Part shown: piece after piece, positions 25,174-33,482 of the stretch
Layout: each line of letters starts with the position of its first letter
Position numbering within the stretch: the stretch's first letter is position 1
Source of the DNA: Dethiothermospora halolimnae
GTDB lineage: Bacteria; Bacillota; Clostridia; Tissierellales; VENL01
Reading direction: 5' to 3'
Length of the DNA stretch: 64,000 bases
Assembly: GCF_037577855.1 (NCBI RefSeq)
Contig: NZ_JBAKFX010000007.1
Location: 70,691-134,690, forward strand
Made by a program: the position numbers and the translations under genes
The notes under the pieces: generated by a model
Databases searched by the model: none
Seen by the model: only the letters and a program-made list of their open reading frames with translations
Told to the model about the DNA's origin: nothing

Positions 25174-25611
25174 ATGGAAGAAATGGATTTTGTAGTATTT
25201 GAAGTGGCAGGAGAGGAATATGCTATTGACATACTTAAAACCCACGAGATAAATAGGCTCAAAGAATTAACAATAACACCGGTACCTAAATTGCCTAGTT
25301 TTATAGATGGAATAATAAATCTAAGGGGAGATGTAGTACCTATAATAAATTTAAGAAGGAAATTTAATCTTCCATCTAAGCCCATAGATAAAAAAACAAG
25401 GCTCGTGATAGTGAAAACAAAGGGAATTAGTATAGGTTTATTAGTTGACAATATTTTAAAGGTAAGGTCCTTTAATAAAAATCAAATATTGGAACCTACG
25501 GAAGAAATTAAAGAAGATTATGATTATATAACAGGGATGGGAAAGAAAGAAGGTAGAGTATCATTTATAATAGATATAGATAAGATAGTTAGCCCTAATA
25601 TGAGAGGTTAA
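25174..25611 (+). CDS. cheW: CheW coupling protein
   Basis: 145 aa, a single CheW SH3-like domain that ties receptors to CheA: FEVAGEEYAIDI at the start, then LPSFIDGIINLRGDVVPIINL, the hallmark segment. AAAGGAGGTG precedes the ATG. Between the MCP gene and cheW (25095-25117) lies a small hairpin ATTGGGG/CCCCAAT without a T-run, which could lower downstream expression or stabilise the upstream mRNA. Confidence 0.94.
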   Translation: MEEMDFVVFEVAGEEYAIDILKTHEINRLKELTITPVPKLPSFIDGIINLRGDVVPIINLRRKFNLPSKPIDKKTRLVIVKTKGISIGLLVDNILKVRSFNKNQILEPTEEIKEDYDYITGMGKKEGRVSFIIDIDKIVSPNMRG

Positions 25612-25656
25612 TAAGTATTGGTAAATACACAATATACCTATTAAGGGAGGATAGAA

Positions 25657-27687
25657 ATGGATAAAATTGATTTCAATGATGCCTATAACTCCATGTTTTT
25701 AGAGGAAACTAAAGAACAAATAGATAAAATAGAACAAGAATTATTAGCTATAGAGACGGGACAAATTAATGATGAAGTAATAAATAATATATTTAGGATG
25801 GCCCATTCTATCAAGGGATCATCTGGAGCAATGGGAATCCACAGGATGTCAGAACTATCCCATAACTTAGAAAATTTATTAGACATGATAAGATCCAAGA
25901 AGATATCTATAGATAGTCAAGTGATGGATATTTGTTTTTCCAGTATTGATGTTTTAAATGAAATGCATAAATCCTTAAGTAAAGGAGAAATAGTTGATCA
26001 TGATATTAATGAACTCTCTAATCAAATACAGTTTATTATGGATAAAGAGCTATCCTCTAAGTTAAATAAAACTTGTAAAATTGATAAAGAAGAAACTAAT
26101 ATATCAGATAAGGAGAAAGAAAAGAAAATTTTATCTAAAAACAAAAACAATAGGTTAAATATATTTAAGGTTACAATAATTTTAAGCAAAAGTGTAAAAA
26201 TGAAGTCGGTAAAATCTTTTATAATTGTTAATAACTTATTAGATATGGGAGAAGTATTAAATGTAAATCCAGATAACTTTGATAAAATATCCGACGAAGA
26301 TTTTGGAGAAACCCTTAGTGTTTTTCTAGCTACAGATAAAAATAAGGAAGATATAAGTATAAAGCTTAATTCAATTTCGGAAATTGAAAAAATATATATA
26401 ACTAAATTGAAGGAAAAGAATAAGAAAAGAAAAATAGTATCGGAAAATATAAACAAAGAAAATAATTCTAAAGGAACAGAGACTAGAAGTACAAGTATTA
26501 GGATTGATGTAAAAAAGATAGATAAATTATTTAACTTAGTTGAAGAGTTTATTATAGATAAAGAAAATCTAAATCAATTGGGAAGAGAACTTAATAAGAA
26601 ATATAAAAATGACTCAAGTATGAAGCAACTTATAAAATCATTAACACATTTGAATTTTATAGGTTCAGAATTACAGGAAACGGTAATGTCTACAAGAATG
26701 CTTCCATTAAGTCATATTTTCGATAGATTTCCCAGAATGATTAGGGACTTATCTAAAAAGCTTAACAAAAATGTTGATTTTGTCATAGAGGGAAAAGAAA
26801 CAGAAATTGATAGACATATAATAGAAGAATTATTAGATCCATTAACCCATATTTTAAGGAATTCAATTGATCATGGTCTAGAGACTCCTACAGAGAGGAA
26901 ACTACAAAATAAAAGGGAAAAAGGTTTATTAAAGTTAAGTGCTAAACATGAAGAGGGTGCTGTAGTTATTGAAGTTGAAGATGATGGAAAGGGAGTAGAT
27001 ATAGAGAAAATAAAAGGGAAAGCCTTGGAAAAAGGGTTAATTAGTAAAGAAGATATAAAAAGTCTATTAAAAACAGATATATTACAATTAATGTTTCTAC
27101 CAGGGTTTTCTACAGCCAATGAAGTTAGTGATGTATCTGGACGAGGGGTAGGACTGGATGTTGTAAAATCAAATATCAGTAAGCTAAATGGGATAATTGA
27201 TATTGATACAGATATAGGAAAAGGAACTAAATTTACTATAAAACTTCCATTGACATTGGCAATAGTAAAAGCTCTATTAATAAAAGAAGGTAACCATACT
27301 TTCTCTATACCAATTTATTCTATAATTGAAATGATTAGGCTTAAAGAAGATGAAATTAAAGAAAGAATATATAAAACTAAGGGTCATAAAGTTTTTAGCT
27401 GGAGAGACCAGCTGATACCTATAGTTAGATTAGGGGAGTATTTTGAAGTAACTAGTAAAATAAGTAGTAGTAAAATGTTTATAGTAGTAGTGGGACATTC
27501 TGAAAGAAAAATGGCTTTGATAATTGATAGGGTTATAGGTGAGCAAGAAATAGTTATAAAATCCATGTCTGAGTTTATAGGAGAAGAAAAACTCTTTGGA
27601 AATGTTAAGGGGATTTCTGGAGTTAGTATATTGGGAAATGGAAGTTTTGCACATATAGTTGATATAGCGGCCATTATGAATAGATAA
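25657..27687 (+). CDS. cheA: Chemotaxis histidine kinase CheA
   Basis: 676 aa. Hpt domain with phospho-acceptor His 50 (FRMAHSIKGSSGAMG), a divergent middle region (about 165-265, FKVTIILSK... ) in the place of the P2 response-regulator docking domain, P3 dimerisation (about 280-345), HATPase with HILRNSIDHGLETP and DDGKGVD plus VSGRGVGLDVV, and a C-terminal CheW-like P5 domain. It autophosphorylates and passes phosphate to the CheY encoded next. All core catalytic motifs are intact. A lysine-rich linker (about 115-160) separates Hpt and P2. Confidence 0.95.
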   Translation: MDKIDFNDAYNSMFLEETKEQIDKIEQELLAIETGQINDEVINNIFRMAHSIKGSSGAMGIHRMSELSHNLENLLDMIRSKKISIDSQVMDICFSSIDVLNEMHKSLSKGEIVDHDINELSNQIQFIMDKELSSKLNKTCKIDKEETNISDKEKEKKILSKNKNNRLNIFKVTIILSKSVKMKSVKSFIIVNNLLDMGEVLNVNPDNFDKISDEDFGETLSVFLATDKNKEDISIKLNSISEIEKIYITKLKEKNKKRKIVSENINKENNSKGTETRSTSIRIDVKKIDKLFNLVEEFIIDKENLNQLGRELNKKYKNDSSMKQLIKSLTHLNFIGSELQETVMSTRMLPLSHIFDRFPRMIRDLSKKLNKNVDFVIEGKETEIDRHIIEELLDPLTHILRNSIDHGLETPTERKLQNKREKGLLKLSAKHEEGAVVIEVEDDGKGVDIEKIKGKALEKGLISKEDIKSLLKTDILQLMFLPGFSTANEVSDVSGRGVGLDVVKSNISKLNGIIDIDTDIGKGTKFTIKLPLTLAIVKALLIKEGNHTFSIPIYSIIEMIRLKEDEIKERIYKTKGHKVFSWRDQLIPIVRLGEYFEVTSKISSSKMFIVVVGHSERKMALIIDRVIGEQEIVIKSMSEFIGEEKLFGNVKGISGVSILGNGSFAHIVDIAAIMNR

Positions 27688-27732
27688 ATGTAGGATTATT
27701 AACTTTAATGATTACTGAAGGAGATGATTTTT

Positions 27733-28092
27733 TTGAGCATTTTAATTGTAGATGATACTATTTTTATGAGGTCTACTATAAAAAAATATTTAGAGGAAAG
27801 TGACATAGGTGTAGTAGGTGAAGCATCAAATGGAGTAGAAGCGGTGGAAAAATATAAGGAGCTAAATCCCAGTGTTGTAACAATGGATATAACCATGCCC
27901 CATATGGGAGGAGTAGAGGCTATAAAAAGAATAGTAGAATATGATTCTGATGCTAATATCATAGTATGTTCCTCGATGGGACAAGAAGATGTAGTTATGA
28001 ATGCTATAAAAGCCGGAGCCAAAACATTTATAGTGAAGCCTTTTGAAAAGAGTAGATTATTGGACGAAATTAATAGGGTAATAAATGTTTAG
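27733..28092 (+). CDS. cheY: CheY-type response regulator
   Basis: 119 aa, a receiver domain alone. Acidic pocket DD at 7-8, phospho-acceptor Asp 52 in VTMDITMP, a Ser in CSSMG and the conserved Lys in FIVKPF. It should be phosphorylated by CheA and bind an output such as a flagellar switch or another motor. I start it at TTG 27733 because AAGGAGA ends 9 nt upstream; the ATG at 27724 sits inside that site. It is the last gene of the operon, ending before a strong terminator. Confidence 0.93.
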   Translation: MSILIVDDTIFMRSTIKKYLEESDIGVVGEASNGVEAVEKYKELNPSVVTMDITMPHMGGVEAIKRIVEYDSDANIIVCSSMGQEDVVMNAIKAGAKTFIVKPFEKSRLLDEINRVINV

Positions 28093-28113
28093 TTAGTGAG
28101 GGAATGACTAGTT

Positions 28114-28143
28114 AATGGGGGCATTTGTAGCCCCCATTTTATT
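28114..28143. terminator. Terminator after cheY, shared with the convergent YciI gene
   Basis: AATGGGGGC (28114-28122) pairs with GCCCCCATT (28130-28138), with a T-run to 28147. Confidence 0.85.
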
Positions 28144-28144
28144 T

Positions 28145-28408
28145 TTATTCTATATTACTCTTCCACTCTTTTAAAGTATACCTTCTAGTACCATGTTTTA
28201 TAGCAGGGTCATTTTCAACTAGTTCTTTAGCTTCTTCAAAGCTATTAGCTTTATATATTACAAGACCTCCGCTATGGTCTGTAAATGGTCCCTTTGCAAA
28301 GATATTACCTGCTTCGATATTTTTATTTAGATAGTCAATATGTATATCTAAATGTTCCTTATCCTTTTTTAAGTCTACCATTTCAAGTATAGCAGCATAT
28401 AAAATCAT
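28145..28408 (-). CDS. YciI-family protein
   Basis: 87 aa, a ferredoxin-like YciI fold (dimeric alpha-beta barrel group). Characteristic residues: His-Asp in LDIHIDYL, AKGPFTDHSGGLVIYK, and EEAKELVENDPAIKHG. Most members are uncharacterised; one subgroup shows dehalogenase or lyase-like activity. It is convergent with the chemosensory operon and has no obvious partner. AAAGGTGTTG precedes its ATG. Confidence 0.88.
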   Translation of the reverse strand: MILYAAILEMVDLKKDKEHLDIHIDYLNKNIEAGNIFAKGPFTDHSGGLVIYKANSFEEAKELVENDPAIKHGTRRYTLKEWKSNIE

Positions 28409-28623
28409 TAAAACAACACCTTTCTTTATTAAATTTATTTATACTTAGTTTAGGTAATATAATAGAAAAATACAACAGTAAATTCTAACAAATATTATCT
28501 GCTACTTCCTGTTTGCAACTTTTTTCATATAAAAAAGTTAACAAAAAAAAGGAAATTGAAACAAAAAGGAGAAGTTATAATAACGGTACCAGTGAAATTG
28601 AAAGTGATTTCCATAATACACCA

Positions 28624-28652
28624 TTGAGCAATTGGTATAAATATACTATAAT
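28624..28652 (+). promoter_or_regulatory. SigA promoter upstream of a membrane protein gene
   Basis: TTGAGC (28624-28629), a 17-bp spacer and TATAAT (28647-28652), 44 bp before the TTG start at 28696. Confidence 0.65.
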
Positions 28653-28695
28653 GTTATTATTACCGAAATATTAAGACTATGAAAGGGGAAAAAGA

Positions 28696-28998
28696 TTGAG
28701 AGATTATTATATATACATATATATTTTTTTAATAATCATTTCTATACTAGGTATGAATAAAGGTGAAAATTATAAAAGTATAGAGAAGATTTTGGGGATT
28801 GGTTTAATTATTTTAGGAATAATAGGTACTGTAACCTATGCAATAGGCTTAATAATGGATTTAAGCTCAAGTTTTACAGTTAGAAAATACATAATTATGA
28901 ATATAGTTAGCATAATAGTATACATAATAGGTACTATAGTAGGCTCAAAAATATTAACTAAATACAATGGTGAGTATTATCCGAATAAAAAGGGTTAA
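28696..28998 (+). CDS. Three-helix membrane protein, unknown function
   Basis: 100 aa with three hydrophobic segments (about 5-20, 35-56, 67-88) and a short lysine-rich tail. The TTG start follows AAAGGGGAA, and there is an own promoter (28624) and a terminator just after the stop, so it is a monocistronic gene. No family recognised; expression signals are the main support. Confidence 0.65.
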   Translation: MRDYYIYIYIFLIIISILGMNKGENYKSIEKILGIGLIILGIIGTVTYAIGLIMDLSSSFTVRKYIIMNIVSIIVYIIGTIVGSKILTKYNGEYYPNKKG

Positions 28999-29033
28999 TA
29001 TGTTTTTTAGGAATAAGACATATTAACCTTTTT
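28987..29033 (+). terminator. Terminator after the 100-aa membrane protein gene
   Basis: GGTTAATATG pairs with CATATTAACC around a 16-nt loop, followed by TTTTT; it overlaps the stop codon. Confidence 0.75.
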
Positions 29034-29146
29034 GTAAGTCTAAAAAAGCAGAAAAATAATATACATTTATTATAGACTAACTGTTTAAAATAAAGTATAA
29101 TGGGGATTAATATTTAAATAGATATATTATGGAAGGAAGTGAAATC

Positions 29147-29884
29147 GTGACAATAGCAGCTTTTTTTGATATTGATGGTACATTATATAGAAACTCCCTT
29201 ATGATACAACACTTTAGAAAACTTATAAAATATGAAGTTGTAGACCCATATGTTTGGCATGAGCATGTTAAACATACATATAAAAAATGGGAAAAAAGAT
29301 ATGGTGACTTCGAGGATTACCTAGAGGAATTAGCAGAAATATATGTGGAGTCATTAAAAGGTATGCCTAAAGAGCATATAGAATTTATAACTAGACAGGT
29401 TATTAGACTAAAGGGAGACTCTGTGTATAAATACACTAGAGAAAGGATAAAATGGCATAAAGAACAGGGACATAAGGTGTTTTTTATATCCGGAAGTCCT
29501 GACTTTTTAGTCTCAAAGATGGCAGAGAAATATGGTGCAGATGAGTATAAGGGAACAAAATACATACTAGATGAAAATAATAGATTCACTGGAGAACTTG
29601 AGAAAATGTGGGAATCAGATAATAAGCAAAAAGCTTTAGATGAGTTATTGGATAAATATGATGTAGAACTGGATAAAAGTTATGCCTATGGAGATACAAA
29701 TGGTGATTTATCGATGTTTAGAATAGTAGGTAACCCCATAGCAATAAATCCTAATAAAAACCTATTCTTTAATATTAGAAAGGAACCTGAGCTTTTAGAG
29801 AAGGTTGATATAGTTATTGAAAGGAAGGATTTGGTTTATAAAGTGGATGGAAATGTAGAGGTTCTTGATTTGGATTTCGAGTAA
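29147..29884 (+). CDS. HAD-IB family phosphatase (SerB-like)
   Basis: 245 aa. HAD motif I FFDIDGTLY (nucleophile Asp 8, acid Asp 10), motif II in FFISGSPDFL, and motif IV AYGDTNGDLSMF. The helical cap between motifs I and II fits subfamily IB, which includes phosphoserine phosphatase and related phosphatases of small molecules or lipids. The substrate is unknown. I start it at GTG 29147, preceded by GGAAGGAAG; an ATG six codons earlier lies before that site. It stands alone, followed by a composite repeat. Confidence 0.85.
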   Translation: MTIAAFFDIDGTLYRNSLMIQHFRKLIKYEVVDPYVWHEHVKHTYKKWEKRYGDFEDYLEELAEIYVESLKGMPKEHIEFITRQVIRLKGDSVYKYTRERIKWHKEQGHKVFFISGSPDFLVSKMAEKYGADEYKGTKYILDENNRFTGELEKMWESDNKQKALDELLDKYDVELDKSYAYGDTNGDLSMFRIVGNPIAINPNKNLFFNIRKEPELLEKVDIVIERKDLVYKVDGNVEVLDLDFE

Positions 29885-29965
29885 AAATTAATTTATATCT
29901 TTATGTTAGGCCTAGATTATTTCTAGGTCTGTTTTTATATGTAAAAAGTAACTTCTTCATCTCAT

Positions 29966-30155
29966 GTGTAGGGACAGGGCATGCCCTGTTCCCCGCCGTA
30001 TGAAGAGGGGGGAAGATTAATTGACGATTGACAATTGACAGTGGACAATTTGAGGTATAAATTAGCTGAAGCTTATTTGGAATATAATATTTTAGGAACG
30101 GAGTGACTAAAATTACATTCAATTGTCAATTCTCAACTGTCCACTGTCAATTTTA
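29966..30155. repeat. Composite repeat, modules C and D (left of ABC ATPase gene)
   Basis: C module GTAGGGACAGGGCATGCCCTG, then GCCGTATGAAGAGG, then D: terminal inverted repeat TTGACAATTGACAGTGGAC with its complement at the right end, enclosing AAATTAGC-tgaa-GCTTATTT and ATTTTAG...CTAAAAT hairpins. The D part is nearly identical to the copy at 30971-31107, which lies in the opposite orientation on the other side of the ATPase gene. Family described at 33018. Confidence 0.85.
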
Positions 30156-30162
30156 TTAAGTA

Positions 30163-30873
30163 TCACCCTTCCCTAATACTACTCTCAACACCTTTTTTCC
30201 GAGATGCAATTTCATCATCATCAAGCCTCCTATTTCTCTTATCAGACTTTAGGTCAAATGTATTTTTAATTTTAATCGGAGGACCGTCAAGGACAAATAT
30301 TGTATCTGATATAAGAATAGCTTCATCTATATCATGGGTAACGAATATTACTGTCTTATTATTTTCATTCCATAGGGATAAAAATATATCCATAAGGTTT
30401 CTTTTTAACTCTATATCGAGGCCCTTAAAAGGTTCATCCATTAAAAGAATTTGGGACTCATAGGCAAAGGCTCTTGCTATTGATACTCTTTGTTTCATAC
30501 CACCACTTAACTGATTGGGATAAAAATTTTTATAGCCTTTTAACTTAACTAAATCGACATATTTATCTGCTATTTTTTTAGAAGTTTTTTTATCATAATT
30601 TTTCTTAAGAACAAAGATAATGTTATCTTCTACGGTACTTGTGGGTAATAATCTAGGTTCTTGAAATATATAAGAGAAACTTTTATTATCTAGACCATAG
30701 ATGTTACCACTCTCGTACTTAGTTAGCCCAGAAAGTATATTTAATAAAGTCGTTTTCCCACAACCTGAAGGACCTAGTAGACATATTATTTTGTTTTCTT
30801 CTATGGATAGGTTGAAATCATCTAAAACTTTTACATTATCATATTTTTTTGTAATATTTTTTATATTTATCAT
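30163..30873 (-). CDS. ABC importer ATPase (NitT/TauT type)
   Basis: 236 aa. Walker A GPSGCGKTTLLN, Q-loop FQEPRLLP, signature LSGGMKQRVSIARA, Walker B LLMDEPF and the switch His in FVTHDIDEA. The subfamily serves sulfonate, taurine, nitrate, thiamine-precursor and related importers. ATG 30873 follows AGGGGTG; the GTG at 30882 lies inside that site. It is the third gene of a binding protein-permease-ATPase operon, but a palindromic repeat separates it from the permease gene and another follows its end. Confidence 0.9.
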   Translation of the reverse strand: MINIKNITKKYDNVKVLDDFNLSIEENKIICLLGPSGCGKTTLLNILSGLTKYESGNIYGLDNKSFSYIFQEPRLLPTSTVEDNIIFVLKKNYDKKTSKKIADKYVDLVKLKGYKNFYPNQLSGGMKQRVSIARAFAYESQILLMDEPFKGLDIELKRNLMDIFLSLWNENNKTVIFVTHDIDEAILISDTIFVLDGPPIKIKNTFDLKSDKRNRRLDDDEIASRKKGVESSIREG

Positions 30874-30970
30874 AATATACACACCCCTGCCAATCGGAGA
30901 TTGGAATTTTAGATTATAAATTGTAAATTGTAAATTGCTGTAGCATCGAATTTATTTGGCGGTTACCTTT

Positions 30971-31107
30971 TATAATTGACAATTGACAGTTGATAATTGA
31001 AAATTAAATGTAATTTTAGTCACTTCGTTCCTAAAATATTATATCTCAAATAAGCTTCAGCTAATTTATACCTCAAATTGTCCACTGTCAATTGTCAATC
31101 GTCAATT
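30971..31107. repeat. Composite repeat module D, inverted relative to the copy at 29966
   Basis: On the minus strand it reads TTGACGATTGACAATTGACAG at one end and its complement at the other, with GAGGTATAAATTAGCTGAAG and ATTTTAG...CTAAAAT inside. It shares the unusual TATAAATTAGC variant only with 29966-30155. It lies inside the importer operon, between the permease and ATPase genes. Confidence 0.85.
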
Positions 31108-31112
31108 AAACT

Positions 31113-31880
31113 TTATCTATTCTTTATTCTTTGTATTTCAAAGGTTTTCATTATCAAATAATTAAAACTATACTCAAATATCATACTAAAAATAATAACC
31201 ACTATGGTCCAAGCAAATAACTGCTCCGATTCTAAATATACCTTAGCATCATAGAGCTTAGAACCTATGGAAAACTTAGGGCTACTTAGTACTTCTGATG
31301 CCACTGTAACCTTCCATCCTAATCCCAATGCAGTAATCATCCCTGTTGTAACATAAGGAATAATAGATGGTATATATATACCACGTAAAACATCAAGTTT
31401 TTTTACCTCGTAAAGTCTAGCCATTTCTATTAACTTATTATCAACATTATGGATTCCCTCTACTACAGATGTCCAAATGATGGGAAAACACATTAAGAAA
31501 CAAATAAAAATAGGTACATTACTTGATTTAAACCATATTAGAGCTATTATTATAAATGACATAACTGGAGTTGATTTTATAGTTATTATCAATGGATTAA
31601 ATAAATTATAAAAGTATTTATTAAGACCACAAATTATACCTATTAAAGTTCCTAATATACAAGATATTATAAAGCCTATTATTACTCGGGAAATAGTCAT
31701 AAAGACAGTGTACCAAAAAGTTTTTACTTTAATTAATGTTAATAAAGTAGTTAAAGTTGATAAAGGAGAAGGGAGATACAATTCCCTATCTATAAGTAGA
31801 AATCCTATCTCCCATATAATAATCCAAAATATTATAGAAAATATTTTAAAAAGTTTATCTTTCATAGTAGAAGTCTTCAT
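31113..31880 (-). CDS. ABC importer permease (NitT/TauT type)
   Basis: 255 aa, about six membrane helices, of the SsuC/TauC permease group. The coupling EAA-like loop lies around MARLYEVKKLDVLRGIYIP. The ATG at 31880 follows TAGGAGGT on the minus strand and overlaps the end of the binding-protein gene by 26 nt. The stop is 6 nt before the inverted repeat at 31107. Confidence 0.9.
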   Translation of the reverse strand: MKTSTMKDKLFKIFSIIFWIIIWEIGFLLIDRELYLPSPLSTLTTLLTLIKVKTFWYTVFMTISRVIIGFIISCILGTLIGIICGLNKYFYNLFNPLIITIKSTPVMSFIIIALIWFKSSNVPIFICFLMCFPIIWTSVVEGIHNVDNKLIEMARLYEVKKLDVLRGIYIPSIIPYVTTGMITALGLGWKVTVASEVLSSPKFSIGSKLYDAKVYLESEQLFAWTIVVIIFSMIFEYSFNYLIMKTFEIQRIKNR

Positions 31881-32928
31881 TAGGTATTTTACCTCCTAAG
31901 GACTTAGGGTTAAATTCGAATAATACCTTATAAAAATCCTTTAAAACCTCTTGAGATTTTTCACTATCTATAAAAACAATATTAGATTTTGGTATAGCCA
32001 TTTTTGCTAATTTAGCCTTTGGTAGTATACCATGCTTCTCTATTAGTTTTCCAGCATCTTCATGATTATCATTTACCCAGTTTATAGATTTTTCATATTC
32101 GTCTAAGAACTTATTTACAGCATCTTTATTTTTTTTTGCCACATCTTTATTTACAATTATTGCACCCATTGCAAGTTTACTATTCTTGCCCTTTACCTTT
32201 TCCCATTCCTCAGTAAGATTTATAGCTATCTTAACATCTTTATTTTTCATAGTAGCAGTTGTAACATGGGGTTGGGGCAATAGTGCTATAGGGGCATCTC
32301 CAGAGGCTACTTGTGCAGCCAGTTCTGCATGCTGTGATTTAAAGTCTAGAGTAACATCCTTTTCTGGATCTATACCATTTTCCTTTAGTAAGTATCTTAT
32401 AATATAATCGGGAGTAGCCCCTTTGCCACTGGCATATATGGTTTTACCCTTTAGGTCTTCCATAGTTTCTATTTCACCGGTTGTATCTAATATGTATAAT
32501 ACACCCAAGGTATTTATACCGGCTAATTTAACATTTCCCTTTGTCTTATTATAAAGGATAGAAGCCATATTACTGGGAACAGCAGCTATATCCACTTCAC
32601 CGCTGGTTATTTTACCTATAAGTTGATCCGGTGCTCCATATACAGAAAAGTTAAGATCTAAATTAGAATCACCCTTTTTTACATCTTCCATTAATTTTGA
32701 CATACCCATTCCTGTAGGGCCCTTAAGTGTAGCCACATTTAATTTTACTTCTTCATTTTTAGGTTCATTGTTTATATTTGTATCTTCTTTCTCAGTATCC
32801 TTATTGTTTGCATCTTCCTTTTTAGTATCATTATCGCTGGTATCAGTGGAATCACCACATGCCACGAATAAAGACATAGAAATTAATAATACCAATGCAA
32901 ATATCATTAGCTTTGAAATTTTTTTCAT
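31855..32928 (-). CDS. ABC importer substrate-binding lipoprotein (NMT1/SsuA type)
   Basis: 357 aa. Lipoprotein signal ending FVAC (Cys 24), an acidic linker rich in Asp, Asn and Thr (about 26-58), and a periplasmic-binding-protein-2-like domain with PTGMGMSKLMED, VPSNMASILYNK and LLPQPHVTT. Related proteins bind sulfonates, nitrate, pyrimidine precursors or riboflavin; the ligand is not predictable here. It is the first gene of the operon, with a good promoter and AGGAGGT site upstream. Confidence 0.9.
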   Translation of the reverse strand: MKKISKLMIFALVLLISMSLFVACGDSTDTSDNDTKKEDANNKDTEKEDTNINNEPKNEEVKLNVATLKGPTGMGMSKLMEDVKKGDSNLDLNFSVYGAPDQLIGKITSGEVDIAAVPSNMASILYNKTKGNVKLAGINTLGVLYILDTTGEIETMEDLKGKTIYASGKGATPDYIIRYLLKENGIDPEKDVTLDFKSQHAELAAQVASGDAPIALLPQPHVTTATMKNKDVKIAINLTEEWEKVKGKNSKLAMGAIIVNKDVAKKNKDAVNKFLDEYEKSINWVNDNHEDAGKLIEKHGILPKAKLAKMAIPKSNIVFIDSEKSQEVLKDFYKVLFEFNPKSLGGKIPNEDFYYER

Positions 32929-32972
32929 GATAATACCTCCTAATTATAATTTTGACAATAATTTTCAATTAG

Positions 32973-33001
32973 ATGATAACTCAATAATTAGGTTTTGTCA
33001 A
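32973..33001 (-). promoter_or_regulatory. SigA promoter of the ABC importer operon
   Basis: On the minus strand: TTGACA (32996-33001), a 17-bp spacer and TATCAT (32973-32978), 45 bp before the start codon. Confidence 0.7.
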
Positions 33002-33017
33002 TAAGAACCCTTCTATT

Positions 33018-33380
33018 AAAGAAGAATGGGTAAAGAAGAAAAAAGAAATTTAAAAGCAAAGAATAAAGAATAAGGAATAAAGAATAGATAAGGAGATTTT
33101 ACTCCCTACGGTCGTAAAATTCTATTTTATGTTGTTGGGGGATTCGTAATCCCCCAACCAATAACGTAGGGACTGAATATATTCAGTCCTCCCGCCGTAT
33201 GAAGAGGCGAGGGAATTAATTGACGATTGACAATTGACAGTGGACAATTTAAGGTACAAATCGGCTGAAGCCGATTTGACATATAATATTTTAGGAACGA
33301 AGTGAGTAAAATCACCTTTAACTGTCAATTGTCCACTGTCAATTATCAATTATAAGCGGTAGAGGGGAATTCATTCCCTG
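33018..33380. repeat. Full-length composite palindromic repeat (modules A-E), reference copy
   Basis: The most complete copy. A: AG-rich run with AAGAATGGGTAAAGAAG and AAAGAATAAAG units, then hairpin ATTTTAC...GTAAAAT. B: GTTGGGGGATT-cgt-AATCCCCCAAC. C: GGGACTGAATATATTCAGTC, then CCCGCC/GGCG hairpin around GTATGAAGA. D: terminal inverted repeats TTGACAATTGACAGTGGAC with complement, enclosing AAATCGGC-tgaa-GCCGATTT and ATTTTAG...CTAAAAT. E: GGTAGAGGGGAATTCATTCC, itself a small hairpin. Nearly all its length is palindromic. It encodes only spurious ORFs. No other gene lies between 33002 and 33482. Confidence 0.9.
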
Positions 33381-33482
33381 TATAATAGCATAGAGAAACA
33401 ACAAAATTAATTTTCATAAATTGAATTAAACACTACAACATGATACAATAAAGTTAAATAATTCCACTGGAGGGGTGATTTA

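Noticed and set aside
29901..30122. Recurrent minus-strand ORFs of 60-85 codons with NCPLSIVNRQL-like text (also about 33122-33349, 34218-34448, 48032-48220)
   Set aside because: They are translations of the palindromic repeat, not conserved as proteins: frames break between copies and they lack ribosome sites.
30163..32928. Assigning the ABC importer to taurine, nitrate or thiamine precursor
   Set aside because: Binding-protein motifs are shared by all these groups and no linked catabolic gene or riboswitch points to one ligand.
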